NCBI GenBank assembly: GCA_050946655.1
Contig: JBMNVE010000001.1
Coordinates: 73,458 to 137,457, forward strand
DNA length: 64,000 nucleotides
Direction of reading: 5' to 3'
DNA from: JAXGRD01 sp050946655
GTDB lineage: Bacteria > Bacillota > Clostridia > Peptostreptococcales > Anaerovoracaceae
Shown here: positions 56,297 to 64,000 of the stretch, in pieces
Layout: every line of letters begins with the position of its first letter
Position numbering within the stretch: the first letter of the stretch is position 1
Position numbers and translations under genes: made by a program
The notes under the pieces: generated by a model
Told to the model about the DNA's origin: nothing
The model's database searches: none
Seen by the model: only the letters and a program-made list of their open reading frames with translations

Positions 56297-57151
56297 TCAT
56301 TTTTTCACATCTCTATGCTCAAGGGTAACATTCCTGCCCTGTAGCTCAAATCGCTGTGCAAACTCGTTGGCCAACACTACAGAGCGATGGTGTCCGCCGG
56401 TGCAGCCGAAAGCAATGTTCAAATGCCATTTCCCTTCTCGCATAAAGCATGGGATGATATTGTTCAAAAGCCTGTCGGTGTTCTTGATAAACGTCATGGT
56501 CTCCTGATACTTCATCACATAGTTCCGAACTTTTTTACTGTTGCCCGTGGCCCGCTTAAGGCTGGGAACGTAATAGGGGTTTGGGATGAATCTAAGGTCA
56601 AAGACCATATCCGTGGCCATGGGAAGACCGTACTTGAATCCAAAAGACATGATATTGACCACGAAGGTTTCTTCCCTGTTCTCATCGGAAAAGATATCCA
56701 TCAGTTCTTCCTTCAACTTGGCCGTCTTCATGTTGGATGTATCCACGATGTAGTCCGCGCTTTCCCGGATGACCGATAGGGCCTCTCTCTCCTTTTGGAT
56801 ATCTTCTATGGTGGGAGGCTTCTTGGTCAGGGGGTGCACTCTCCGGGTTTCATTGAACCGGCGGGATAGTGCCGCATCGGAAGCTTCCAAAAATAGAATT
56901 TTGTAGGGGATTTCGCTTTGCTTCAGATCAGCCAGGCTTCCCGTCAGATCGCCAAATATCTCTTCCCCTCGAATGTCCACCACAAAGGCTGCCTTTTCGA
57001 TCCCTCCGCCACTTGCCCCTACCAGGGCCAAGAAGTTCTGGATAAGGGAAGGGGGCATATTATCGATACAATAGTATCCCTGGTCCTCCAGACAGGCTAT
57101 GGCCTGAGTCTTCCCCGCACCGCTCATCCCTGTGACAATGATCAGTTCCAT
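56297..57151 (-). CDS. rapZ: RNase adapter / nucleotide-binding protein RapZ
   Basis: A 284-residue RapZ/YvcJ protein. Walker A VTGMSGAGKTQA at the N-terminus, DNMPPSLIQNFL, and the C-terminal domain FGCTGGHHRSVVLANE. The family binds nucleotides and, in E. coli, RNA and amino-sugar signals. ATG at 57151 follows AGAGGTAAA. It belongs to the conserved murB-PHP-rapZ-(yvcK)-whiA block. Confidence 0.95.
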   Translation of the reverse strand: MELIIVTGMSGAGKTQAIACLEDQGYYCIDNMPPSLIQNFLALVGASGGGIEKAAFVVDIRGEEIFGDLTGSLADLKQSEIPYKILFLEASDAALSRRFNETRRVHPLTKKPPTIEDIQKEREALSVIRESADYIVDTSNMKTAKLKEELMDIFSDENREETFVVNIMSFGFKYGLPMATDMVFDLRFIPNPYYVPSLKRATGNSKKVRNYVMKYQETMTFIKNTDRLLNNIIPCFMREGKWHLNIAFGCTGGHHRSVVLANEFAQRFELQGRNVTLEHRDVKK

Positions 57152-57161
57152 GATTTACCTC

Positions 57162-57881
57162 TTACACTTCCTCTATATTTACAATCCTGCTTAAATCGAT
57201 TCCCGCTTTTTTTGCCCTGGCCAATCCCCCTTCAAAGTCTCCCACAACGGACGGATGATGGGCATCGCTACTGATGATAAGGTTGGCACCCGCCTTTGCG
57301 GAAATTTTGATTTCTTCCACCGTCAAATGGGAGTGATGGGTGCTGATCTCCATCCAGACTCCGTGCTTGGCACAGGCATCGGCGATTCTGACCATGTCAA
57401 AGGGCCCCTTGCTCCCCGGGTGGGTCAGTATCTTGATATTGTTATGCTCGATGGCTTTAACCACCATGTCCGTATTCTTCTCTCTCAGTTCTTCTTCCTT
57501 GAAGAGAAAGCCGTGCTTGTTCAGATAGTTGTGAATGCAGTAAGCCTTGGTGGTCCCGTAGTGGTAGCCGGCTAAAATAAAGTCATACTGCTCCGCCTCT
57601 CGGGGGGTGATGTCAACATAATTGTCCACATAGCGAATATTGGCTTCCACGCCGAAATATATGTCTATCTGGGGATAGGCTTCCCGAAGTCTTTGGATCT
57701 CCTCCTTCATCTGGGGGATTTCCTTTCGCTTGACACCGTAAAACAGGTGTCCCGGCCCGTGATCCGTTATGGCAAGCCCTTTAAGTCCTTTGGAAATTGC
57801 GGTTTTTACGCTCTCCTCCATGGTTCCCTTTCCGTCGGAATAGGTGGTATGGGTATGATAGTCAAAAGTCATTTTATACAT
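57162..57881 (-). CDS. PHP-domain phosphoesterase (YcdX-like)
   Basis: A 239-residue PHP-superfamily phosphatase. Metal-binding motifs: FDYHTHTTYSDGKGT, LAITDHGPGH, FGVEANI, LAGYHYGT, ILTHPGSKGP, EISTHHSH and SSDAHHPSVVG. Its substrate is not known. ATG at 57881 follows GGAGATGA and overlaps the murB stop by eight bases. This gene is usually found in the clostridial murB-rapZ cluster. Confidence 0.9.
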   Translation of the reverse strand: MYKMTFDYHTHTTYSDGKGTMEESVKTAISKGLKGLAITDHGPGHLFYGVKRKEIPQMKEEIQRLREAYPQIDIYFGVEANIRYVDNYVDITPREAEQYDFILAGYHYGTTKAYCIHNYLNKHGFLFKEEELREKNTDMVVKAIEHNNIKILTHPGSKGPFDMVRIADACAKHGVWMEISTHHSHLTVEEIKISAKAGANLIISSDAHHPSVVGDFEGGLARAKKAGIDLSRIVNIEEV

Positions 57882-58788
57882 CTGTCATCTCCGGTAGGTC
57901 TTCTCCGATAATGCGTATTTCCGGCTCCATCTTTACTTGGAACTTCTCCATGACCCTGGCCTGCACGATGTGCATCAGTTGAATGATGTCCGTGGCGGTG
58001 GCTCCCCCTTTGTTGATCACAAAGCCGGCATGAAGAGTGGATACCTGGGCCCCGCCGACGGAAAACCCGGACAGTCCGGCATCCTGGATCAGTTTGCCGG
58101 CAAAATGTCCCACCGGGCGCTTGAAAAAACTCCCTCCGCTGGGATAGTCCACCGGTTGCTTACTGTTGCGCCGATCCATCAACTCCCTCATCTTGGCCCC
58201 GATCTTGTCCTTGTCTCCCGAAGAAAGCTTCAACGTGGCCGCTAGAACAATCTCCCCGGATCTCTGAAGGCTGCTGGTCCTGTATCCCATTTCCAGCTCC
58301 GACACCTGTCGTGTAATCTCTTCTCTTCCATCGGGAGAAAGAAGTCTTACCGACCGAAGGATGTTTTTCATCTCCCCCTCATAGGCGCCGGCATTCATAA
58401 ACACCCCGCCTCCCAGGCTTCCGGGGATCCCGCAGGCAAACTCCATGCCTGTAAGCCCCTCCTGGTGGGCATGCCTTGCCACTGCGGAAAGCAATGCACC
58501 GCTGCCGGCAGTGATTTCTTCGCCGCTTGTTTCAATGTGAGAAAATCCGTCACCTAACTTAACGATAGCCCCCGGATATCCGCCATCCTTTACCAGGATG
58601 TTGGAACCGTTCCCCATGATCATGTAGGGTGTCCGGCTTTCATTGAGGATTTGTAGGACATCCATAAGTTCTTCCCTGCTCTCGGGAAGAATCAAGGCTT
58701 CCGCCTTTCCACCCGCTTTGAAAGAGGTGTACTCTGCCATAGGGGCATCTAAAATAACGTTATTGATCTTGTTGTAAATCTTTTTCAT
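57874..58788 (-). CDS. murB: UDP-N-acetylenolpyruvoylglucosamine reductase
   Basis: A 304-residue FAD enzyme completing UDP-N-acetylmuramate for the cell wall. Motifs: YTSFKAGGKAEALILP, MGNGSNILVKDGGYPG, FACGIPGSLGGGVFMNAGAYEGE, and YPSGGSFFKRPVGHFAG with the catalytic Ser. ATG at 58788 is chosen; an ATG nine codons upstream would extend the overlap with the permease gene and lacks a ribosome site. It overlaps the AI-2E-type permease gene by 29 bases. Confidence 0.95.
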   Translation of the reverse strand: MKKIYNKINNVILDAPMAEYTSFKAGGKAEALILPESREELMDVLQILNESRTPYMIMGNGSNILVKDGGYPGAIVKLGDGFSHIETSGEEITAGSGALLSAVARHAHQEGLTGMEFACGIPGSLGGGVFMNAGAYEGEMKNILRSVRLLSPDGREEITRQVSELEMGYRTSSLQRSGEIVLAATLKLSSGDKDKIGAKMRELMDRRNSKQPVDYPSGGSFFKRPVGHFAGKLIQDAGLSGFSVGGAQVSTLHAGFVINKGGATATDIIQLMHIVQARVMEKFQVKMEPEIRIIGEDLPEMTDV

Positions 58789-60013
58789 GAGTTGGTTTTC
58801 TTCCTTTTTTTGCATAAATCAATTGCTTGTAGTCGTTTAAGTCTGTGGATAACCCTTTTTTCTGTAGTTTCTTATTTACCGCATAACACGTGTAGGCATA
58901 AATGACGGCAAAAACCGGGATGCCTACAACCATGCCCAAGAAACCGAACAGCCCGCCCCCCACCAGGATGGCGAACATGACCCAAAAGCTGGCCAGCCCG
59001 GTGCTGTCCCCCAAAATGGTAGGGCCGATAATATTTCCATCTACCTGTTGAAGGATCAGAATAAATATACAGAAGTATAGACAGGTCCAGGGGTCTTCCA
59101 TGAGTAGGAGCAACGCCGAAGGGATAGCTCCGATGAAGGGGCCGAAAAAGGGAATGATGTTGGTCACGCCGATGATGACGCTGATCAGCAAGGAATAGGG
59201 CCAGCCAAAGATACTCATGAAAATAAAGCATATGATACCGATGATCAGGGAGTCCAGCAACTTGCCGTTGATGAAACCGCCGAATGTCTTATGGGTGAAG
59301 GCTGCCCCGCGAAGGAATCCATCGGCATTCTCTTCACTCATGATAGCAAAGGCCAACTTCTTGATCTGGGCAGAAAACACTTCCTTGCGATTGATAAAGA
59401 AAACGCATATGATCACCCCGATGAAGAAATTCTTCAATAGGTTCATGACCCCCAGAAGGCCTCCGGAAATACCGGTGATCACCGAGTCGGTCTCGGGGAC
59501 CAGTATCTTCTCCGCCCAGCCTACAAACTTCTCCGCCAGGTTGTTGACCCACCTCTCCATGAAGCCGCTAAGCTGGGGTAGCGACTCAAATCGACGCTGC
59601 ATCCAGGCAACCAGTCTTTCGATGACGCCGGGGAGTTGCTTGGCAATGGCCCCGATGCTCTCAATCAGTTGAGGAATGATCATCCAAAGCAGGGATGCGA
59701 TGATCGCCAACATGATCAAGATGGAAAGCGCAGTACTGAGGCCCTTGGAAAAGGTGGTATTCATGTCCCTTCCCCTGATTTTGGGCCATTTTATCTTCCC
59801 GAAGGTGCGCACCCCCCAGTTGTATAACGGACACAGCAGATAGGCCATGACCAGGCCGTACACGAAGGGCATGAGAATACCGGTCAAAACCGTCATGCCT
59901 TTCATAACCGTTTCTATCCTGTACACGGCGAAGAAAACGACGATACACAAAGAAACAACGATGAACACCGTTATCCCCCATTTTATGTACGTATTTTCAA
60001 ATTTCAACTTCAT
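58760..60013 (-). CDS. AI-2E family transporter
   Basis: A 417-residue membrane protein of the AI-2E/YtvI permease family with about eight membrane segments. Signature regions: FVYGLVMAYLLCPLYNW, the long amphipathic stretch IGAIAKQLPGVIERLVAWMQ, VIIGVTNIIPFFGPFIGAIP and GNIIGPTILGDSTGLASFWV. Family members are linked to export of small molecules or to sodium/proton exchange; the name does not prove autoinducer transport. ATG at 60013 follows GAGGG. First gene of a long operon reaching nfo. Confidence 0.92.
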   Translation of the reverse strand: MKLKFENTYIKWGITVFIVVSLCIVVFFAVYRIETVMKGMTVLTGILMPFVYGLVMAYLLCPLYNWGVRTFGKIKWPKIRGRDMNTTFSKGLSTALSILIMLAIIASLLWMIIPQLIESIGAIAKQLPGVIERLVAWMQRRFESLPQLSGFMERWVNNLAEKFVGWAEKILVPETDSVITGISGGLLGVMNLLKNFFIGVIICVFFINRKEVFSAQIKKLAFAIMSEENADGFLRGAAFTHKTFGGFINGKLLDSLIIGIICFIFMSIFGWPYSLLISVIIGVTNIIPFFGPFIGAIPSALLLLMEDPWTCLYFCIFILILQQVDGNIIGPTILGDSTGLASFWVMFAILVGGGLFGFLGMVVGIPVFAVIYAYTCYAVNKKLQKKGLSTDLNDYKQLIYAKKGRKPTHEKDLQQDQ

Positions 60014-60051
60014 AGGCACCCTCGATCAATAGATTGTCATCATATGCTTCT

Positions 60052-60080
60052 ATTTTACACTAAAAGAGGTCCCATGTCAT
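60052..60080 (-). promoter_or_regulatory. Promoter of the permease-murB-rapZ-kce-whiA operon
   Basis: Minus strand ATGACA, 17-base spacer, TAAAAT, about 40 bases before the permease start. Confidence 0.65.
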
Positions 60081-60194
60081 TGTTGACAGCAAAAAAGTTC
60101 CGGGAGATATATTCCTTTGGAATATCAAGAGTGGCGCACCCAATCCGAATGCGCCTGTCCAAGAGGTATATCCATCCATCATGGGAAGCGACGC

Positions 60195-61007
60195 CTATTT
60201 TTTCTTTGGATAGGCAATCACCCAGGGCTGAGGATCTCCGTGGCCGGCACCGATAAACGGTTCCAGGCTAAGCTTCCACTGGTAGAAAAACCTTTCTGCT
60301 CCGACTACGAAGTAACCATCTTGATAGTGGTCGGTGGTGTCATAGGCATCGGCCATAATCAATACATCGTCGCCGAAGTTATCTTCGGTACCCATCGTGT
60401 CATAACCGATTATAACTTGCCAATGTCCTGACCAATCCAACCATCCGACCATGATGGGATGACCCTTCTTCAGGTTTTTCAAAACCCATTTTTTAAAATC
60501 ATCGGTCGCCGTTTCAGAATCAAAGGTGGCCTTACCCGGCTGACTGCTTTCAACATTCCAACCTATAGAGGTGAAATAAGCGGCAAGGCCGGCAGCACCT
60601 ACGCCGGAGGTGTCCGACGTGCCGGATATACCTGCTATGGTCATTTCATCCTTGGTATCTTTATTGTACTCCCCAAAATGCTCCAGGACCATCACCACAG
60701 ACGCCGGACCGCAACTATATTCGGTGGTCTGCTGATAAGTCTTGAATTTCGGGATGATGGTTAATGAATCTTTGGACTCCATATTGTAGAAGTCCAGTTT
60801 CTTGAAATATGGGGAATTCTCCGCATCGTTGGCTCCATCGTAACTGGATGCCCCGGCCTCTTCTGTTTTATAACTCTTGGGATATTCGATTTGATGCTTA
60901 CCGATATCCTTGTCAGCAGAGTCCGAGCTATTCCCACTACAGGCTGAGATAAGAAATACAGATAGGATCAATAAGAGAGCCAAACCAAATCTTTTCTTTT
61001 TACACAT
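60195..61007 (-). CDS. C39-like peptidase domain lipoprotein
   Basis: A 270-residue predicted lipoprotein (hydrophobic segment, lipobox ISAC with Cys at residue 23). The mature part has a papain-like C39 peptidase domain with Cys in EYSCGPASVVMVLEHFG, His in GHWQVIIGYD and Asp in MADAYDTTDHYQDGY, so a catalytic triad is complete. About 70 linker residues precede it. Such anchored proteins may process peptides outside the membrane; no exporter or leader peptide lies near. ATG at 61007 follows AAAGGT. It is divergent from argG. Confidence 0.85.
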   Translation of the reverse strand: MCKKKRFGLALLLILSVFLISACSGNSSDSADKDIGKHQIEYPKSYKTEEAGASSYDGANDAENSPYFKKLDFYNMESKDSLTIIPKFKTYQQTTEYSCGPASVVMVLEHFGEYNKDTKDEMTIAGISGTSDTSGVGAAGLAAYFTSIGWNVESSQPGKATFDSETATDDFKKWVLKNLKKGHPIMVGWLDWSGHWQVIIGYDTMGTEDNFGDDVLIMADAYDTTDHYQDGYFVVGAERFFYQWKLSLEPFIGAGHGDPQPWVIAYPKKK

Positions 61008-61159
61008 GACAACACCGACCTTTCATACATTATGGAGTGCAGACCAATAGCAATTAAACTTTCATTCTAATTATGTCACTATTTGAATTGTAAATCAATA
61101 AAAAAACAAATCGCTCATCCATGGACGCAGTAATATTTTTCTATTTCATGGAATTCCCC

Positions 61160-61188
61160 TTGCATTCCCTTTTTCAAGATTGTATAAT
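61160..61188 (+). promoter_or_regulatory. Possible argG promoter
   Basis: TTGCAT, 17-base spacer, perfect TATAAT, 44 bases before the start codon. TGTATAAT (61181-61188) and ATTATACA (61207-61214) form a spaced dyad that might be read by an arginine regulator; unproven. Confidence 0.5.
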
Positions 61189-61232
61189 AATCATTAGAAT
61201 TTTATAATTATACACAAAGGAGAATATATATT

Positions 61233-62507
61233 ATGGTACCCAATGAAAAAGTAGTTTTGGCCTATTCCGGCGGTTTGGACACATCCGTCATCATCCCCTG
61301 GCTAAAGGAGCACTATCAATGCGAGGTTATTGCCGTATGCTGCAATGCGGGGCAAAAAGAAGACTTTGATGAGATCAAGGAAAAAGCGCTGGCCACAGGG
61401 GCGTCCAAGTCTATCGTCCTGGATATCCAAGAAGAGTTCATCAATGATTTCATCTGGCCCACTTTGAAGGCCGGTGCAATCTACGAAAACGCTTATATGC
61501 TGGGCACATCCATGGCAAGACCCCTTATGGCTCAAAAACTGGTGGAAGTGGCTCAACAGGAAGGTGCCTTCTATATCTGCCACGGCTGCACCGGCAAGGG
61601 AAACGACCAGGTGAGATTCGAGACTACCATCAAGGCCCTGGACCCGGCCATCAAGATCATCGCACCGTGGAGGGATGACAAGTGGACCTTTACTTCCCGT
61701 GAAGATCTCATAGAATATTCCAAGAAACACAACATCCCTATTGCTCAAACCACAGAAAAAATATATAGTAGAGACGAGAACATTTGGCATATCAGCCATG
61801 AGGGCGGAAATTTGGAAAATCCGTGGAATGAACATCTTCCCGATATCCATGTCCTGTCCATGCCTCCCGAGGATGCTCCCGATGAAGTCACCTATGTTGA
61901 GGTGGGCTTTGAAAAAGGTATCCCCACCAGCGTAGACGGAAAGAAACTGGGACCCATCCAGCTTTTGACCATCCTCAATGATCTTGCCGCTGCCAACGGT
62001 GTAGGCACCATTGACATCATCGAGAACCGCCTGGTAGGCATGAAATCTCGTGGGGTATATGAGACTCCCGGAGGAACGGTCCTCTACGAAGCCCATCTAG
62101 CTTTAGAGCGATTGATCCTGGACAGGGATACCATGCAGTACAAGAATATCGTGGCACAGAAGTTTGCCCAGCTTTGCTATGACGGCCTGTGGTTCACACC
62201 GCTCATGGATGCCATCAACGCATTTGTGGATAAGACCCAGGAAGAAGTCACCGGCAAGGTGAAGATGAAGCTCTACAAGGGATGCGCAACAGCGGTTGCC
62301 AGTGAATCCCCCAACTCTTTGTACAGCGAAGAGTTTGCCACCTTCAGCAAGGATGACGTTTATACTCAGTCCGATGCCACCGGTTTCATCAACTTGTTCT
62401 CACTACCGCTAAAAATCAGAGCTATCCAGAAGCAGAATCAAGAGGGAGGACGAAATCTTGAAACTTTGGAAAGGAAGGTTTACAAAAGCGTCGACTTCAT
62501 CGAGTGA
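61233..62507 (+). CDS. argG: Argininosuccinate synthase
   Basis: A 424-residue enzyme joining citrulline and aspartate with ATP. Motifs: VVLAYSGGLDTSVIIPWL (ATP pyrophosphatase loop), CHGCTGKGNDQVRFE, APWRDDKWTF, and the substrate segment NIWHISHEGGNLENPW. ATG at 61233 follows AAAGGAGA. It overlaps argH by 50 bases, so the two are translated from one message. Confidence 0.97.
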   Translation: MVPNEKVVLAYSGGLDTSVIIPWLKEHYQCEVIAVCCNAGQKEDFDEIKEKALATGASKSIVLDIQEEFINDFIWPTLKAGAIYENAYMLGTSMARPLMAQKLVEVAQQEGAFYICHGCTGKGNDQVRFETTIKALDPAIKIIAPWRDDKWTFTSREDLIEYSKKHNIPIAQTTEKIYSRDENIWHISHEGGNLENPWNEHLPDIHVLSMPPEDAPDEVTYVEVGFEKGIPTSVDGKKLGPIQLLTILNDLAAANGVGTIDIIENRLVGMKSRGVYETPGGTVLYEAHLALERLILDRDTMQYKNIVAQKFAQLCYDGLWFTPLMDAINAFVDKTQEEVTGKVKMKLYKGCATAVASESPNSLYSEEFATFSKDDVYTQSDATGFINLFSLPLKIRAIQKQNQEGGRNLETLERKVYKSVDFIE

Positions 62508-63813
62508 TGAGTTCAACGCATCCATCACCTTTGACAAGAGGTTATACAAAGAAGATATCGCAGGCAGCATCGCCCATGCAAAGATGCTGTCTCGCCAAGG
62601 GATATTAAGTGAAGAGGAAAGCCGAGAGATCGTTTCGGCTCTCCTTTTGATTGGGAAGGATATCGATGAAGGCAATGTGGAGTTTACCATTGAAGGAGAA
62701 GACATCCACATGAACATCGAGACCCTCCTTACCCAAAAAATCGGTGCTACGGGAAAGAAACTCCATACGGCCCGAAGCAGAAACGATCAGGTTGCTGTTG
62801 ATTTCAAGCTTCACGTGAAAAAGGAGATCGACCAGATCGATGAACTGCTGGGTGCTCTCTTGGACACACTGAAGGAATTGGCAAAAGAACACACGGAAAC
62901 CGTCATGCCCGGCTACACACATCTGCAGCGGGCCCAGCCGGTGACCTTTGCCTTCCACCTCCTGGCATACTATCAGATGTTTCTTCGGGATCGGACACGT
63001 TTTGCTGACTGCAGGGAAAGAACCGACTATCTACCCCTGGGTAGTGGTGCCCTGGCAGGAACCAGTTATGAAACGGACAGAGAATTTTTGGCCGAAGAAT
63101 TGGGCTTTGCAAACATCGCCCCCAATGCCATGGACGCGGTGAGCGACAGGGATTTTGCCATTGAGTTCATCAGTTGCTGCTCCATCTGCATGATGCACCT
63201 CTCTCGCTTCTGCGAAGAGTTGATTCTCTGGAGCTCCAAGGAGTTCAGCTTTGTGGAGATCGATGATGCCTATGCTACCGGCAGCAGCATCATGCCCCAA
63301 AAGAAGAACCCCGACATGGCTGAATTGATCCGAGGAAAGACCGGCAGGGTCTATGGTGACTTGGTGACCCTCCTCACTGTGATGAAGGCCCTTCCTCTGG
63401 CCTACAATAAGGATATGCAGGAAGATAAACTGCCTGCCTTTGATGCGGGAGATACCTTGAAGGATTCCCTGAACATCTTCCGGGAAATGATTGCTACCAT
63501 GAAGGTGGAAAAAGATAACATGGCTAGTGCAGCTAAGTTCGGCTACATGAATGCCACCGATGCGGCGGACTATCTGGTAGGCAAGGGAATTCCTTTCCGG
63601 GACTGCCACGAGATCATCGGCTCCCTTGTCCTTCACTGCATCGAAAAGGAATGTGCCATCGAAGATCTTTCTTTGGCAGAGCTGCAGAAATTTTCTCCTG
63701 CCTTCCAGGATGATATTTTCGACAAGATCAACGTTAAGGCATGTATAGAAGCAAAAAAATCCAAAGGATCCACATCCTTTGAACGGGTGCGTGAGCAATT
63801 GAAGAACTTATAG
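62458..63813 (+). CDS. argH: Argininosuccinate lyase
   Basis: A 451-residue member of the fumarase/aspartase superfamily that splits argininosuccinate to arginine and fumarate. Signatures: KLWKGRFTKAS at the N-terminus, ARSRNDQVAVDFKL, MPGYTHLQRAQPVTFAFH and GSSIMPQKKNPDMAELIRGK with the catalytic Ser loop. The start is TTG at 62458, preceded by GAGGGAGGA; the frame matches the family N-terminus exactly there. The fumarate produced could feed the NadB reaction, though that is speculation. Confidence 0.96.
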   Translation: MKLWKGRFTKASTSSSDEFNASITFDKRLYKEDIAGSIAHAKMLSRQGILSEEESREIVSALLLIGKDIDEGNVEFTIEGEDIHMNIETLLTQKIGATGKKLHTARSRNDQVAVDFKLHVKKEIDQIDELLGALLDTLKELAKEHTETVMPGYTHLQRAQPVTFAFHLLAYYQMFLRDRTRFADCRERTDYLPLGSGALAGTSYETDREFLAEELGFANIAPNAMDAVSDRDFAIEFISCCSICMMHLSRFCEELILWSSKEFSFVEIDDAYATGSSIMPQKKNPDMAELIRGKTGRVYGDLVTLLTVMKALPLAYNKDMQEDKLPAFDAGDTLKDSLNIFREMIATMKVEKDNMASAAKFGYMNATDAADYLVGKGIPFRDCHEIIGSLVLHCIEKECAIEDLSLAELQKFSPAFQDDIFDKINVKACIEAKKSKGSTSFERVREQLKNL

Positions 63814-63846
63814 GCTTTAGAAACCGTCGCTGTAATTCATCAGAGA

Positions 63847-63873
63847 CCGCAGGTAACCTCCCTGCGGTTTTTT
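63847..63873 (+). terminator. argGH terminator
   Basis: Perfect 7-bp stem CCGCAGG / CCTGCGG with loop of seven, followed by TTTTTT. About 35 bases past the argH stop. Confidence 0.9.
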
Positions 63874-63937
63874 GGCTCTATGTCAAATGTTGGGGTGGGG
63901 CCTAAAATCCACAAAAATATAACAAGTATTTTTTCTG

Positions 63938-63966
63938 ACGAGCAGGCTGACTGCTCGTTAGTTTTT
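63938..63966 (+). terminator. Terminator-like hairpin near the window end
   Basis: Perfect 8-bp stem ACGAGCAG / CTGCTCGT with a 5-base loop, then TAGTTTTT. It ends a transcript not explained by the genes seen, or belongs to a leader or mobile element continuing past the window. Confidence 0.55.
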
Positions 63967-64000
63967 CGATCCAACATGAGCATGTAGGAGTAATTAACTC

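Noticed and set aside
1..64000. CRISPR array, rRNA operon, prophage or conjugative element
   Set aside because: No regularly spaced repeats, rRNA sequence, phage structural genes or relaxase were seen on either strand.

Overview
The window looks like a chromosomal segment of a strictly anaerobic, amino-acid-fermenting member of the Bacillota, class Clostridia. Evidence seen in the sequence: butyryl-CoA-dehydrogenase/EtfBA chemistry, a flavodiiron protein with rubredoxin, a lysine-fermentation-type Kce enzyme, an L-box lysine riboswitch, MurT/GatD, WhiA/RapZ, strong AGGAGG ribosome sites and many intrinsic terminators. The species cannot be named from this alone; a Peptostreptococcales/Anaerovoracaceae-like lineage is my inference. 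There is no rRNA operon, CRISPR array or intact prophage. The only clear defence or mobile-type content is an AbiE toxin-antitoxin pair and one short inverted-repeat-bounded (MITE-like) stretch.

Layout. 1-7.6 kb (minus): 5' part of relA, fused secDF, yajC, tRNA-Leu(CAA), a large RND transporter with an unusual coiled-coil insert, tRNA-Leu(GAG). 7.8-9.3 kb: AbiE pair under a nested palindromic operator. 9.5-17.2 kb (minus): aldehyde dehydrogenase, orphan peptide-binding lipoprotein, coaE, polA and two lipoproteins. 17.4-24.6 kb: hisJ-type phosphatase convergent with hisD; dapA-dapB-lysA under a lysine riboswitch; gapdh; a small membrane protein. 24.8-27.3 kb: tRNA-Pro(CGG), a radical SAM protein with a long possible leader, and an acyl-CoA thioesterase behind a 22-bp palindrome. 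27.4-34.2 kb (minus): a fermentation operon, CoA-transferase / Fe-ADH / crotonase / acyl-CoA dehydrogenase / EtfB / EtfA, without thiolase or 3-hydroxybutyryl-CoA dehydrogenase. 34.7-38.3 kb (plus): nadA-nadB-nadC-niaR. 38.3-42.6 kb: a BFD-like [2Fe-2S] protein, a flavodiiron protein, an acyl-CoA dehydrogenase/EtfA-domain/rubredoxin triple fusion, and a divergent Crp/Fnr regulator. 43.1-44.9 kb (minus): a YtrA-type GntR regulator with an ABC exporter. 45.1-48.6 kb (plus): class A PBP and maf. 48.6-52.9 kb (minus): murT-gatD behind a DUF2975 / XRE / DUF4173 trio. 53-60 kb (minus): AI-2E-type permease, murB, PHP, rapZ, kce, whiA, a NYN-type protein and nfo. 60.2-61 kb: a C39-like lipoprotein. 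61.2-63.8 kb (plus): argG-argH.

The most interesting points are: (i) the acyl-CoA dehydrogenase-EtfA-rubredoxin fusion directly upstream of a flavodiiron protein and divergent from a Crp/Fnr regulator, which suggests a short wire from acyl-CoA to O2 or NO; (ii) kce occupying the place normally held by yvcK between rapZ and whiA; (iii) a fermentation cluster whose gene set fits an omega-hydroxyacid (4-hydroxybutyrate or 5-hydroxyvalerate) route better than classical butyrate synthesis; (iv) an AbiE operator that also covers the antitoxin Shine-Dalgarno sequence; (v) the RND porter-domain insertion. Function calls come from reading motifs by eye; no database search was possible.
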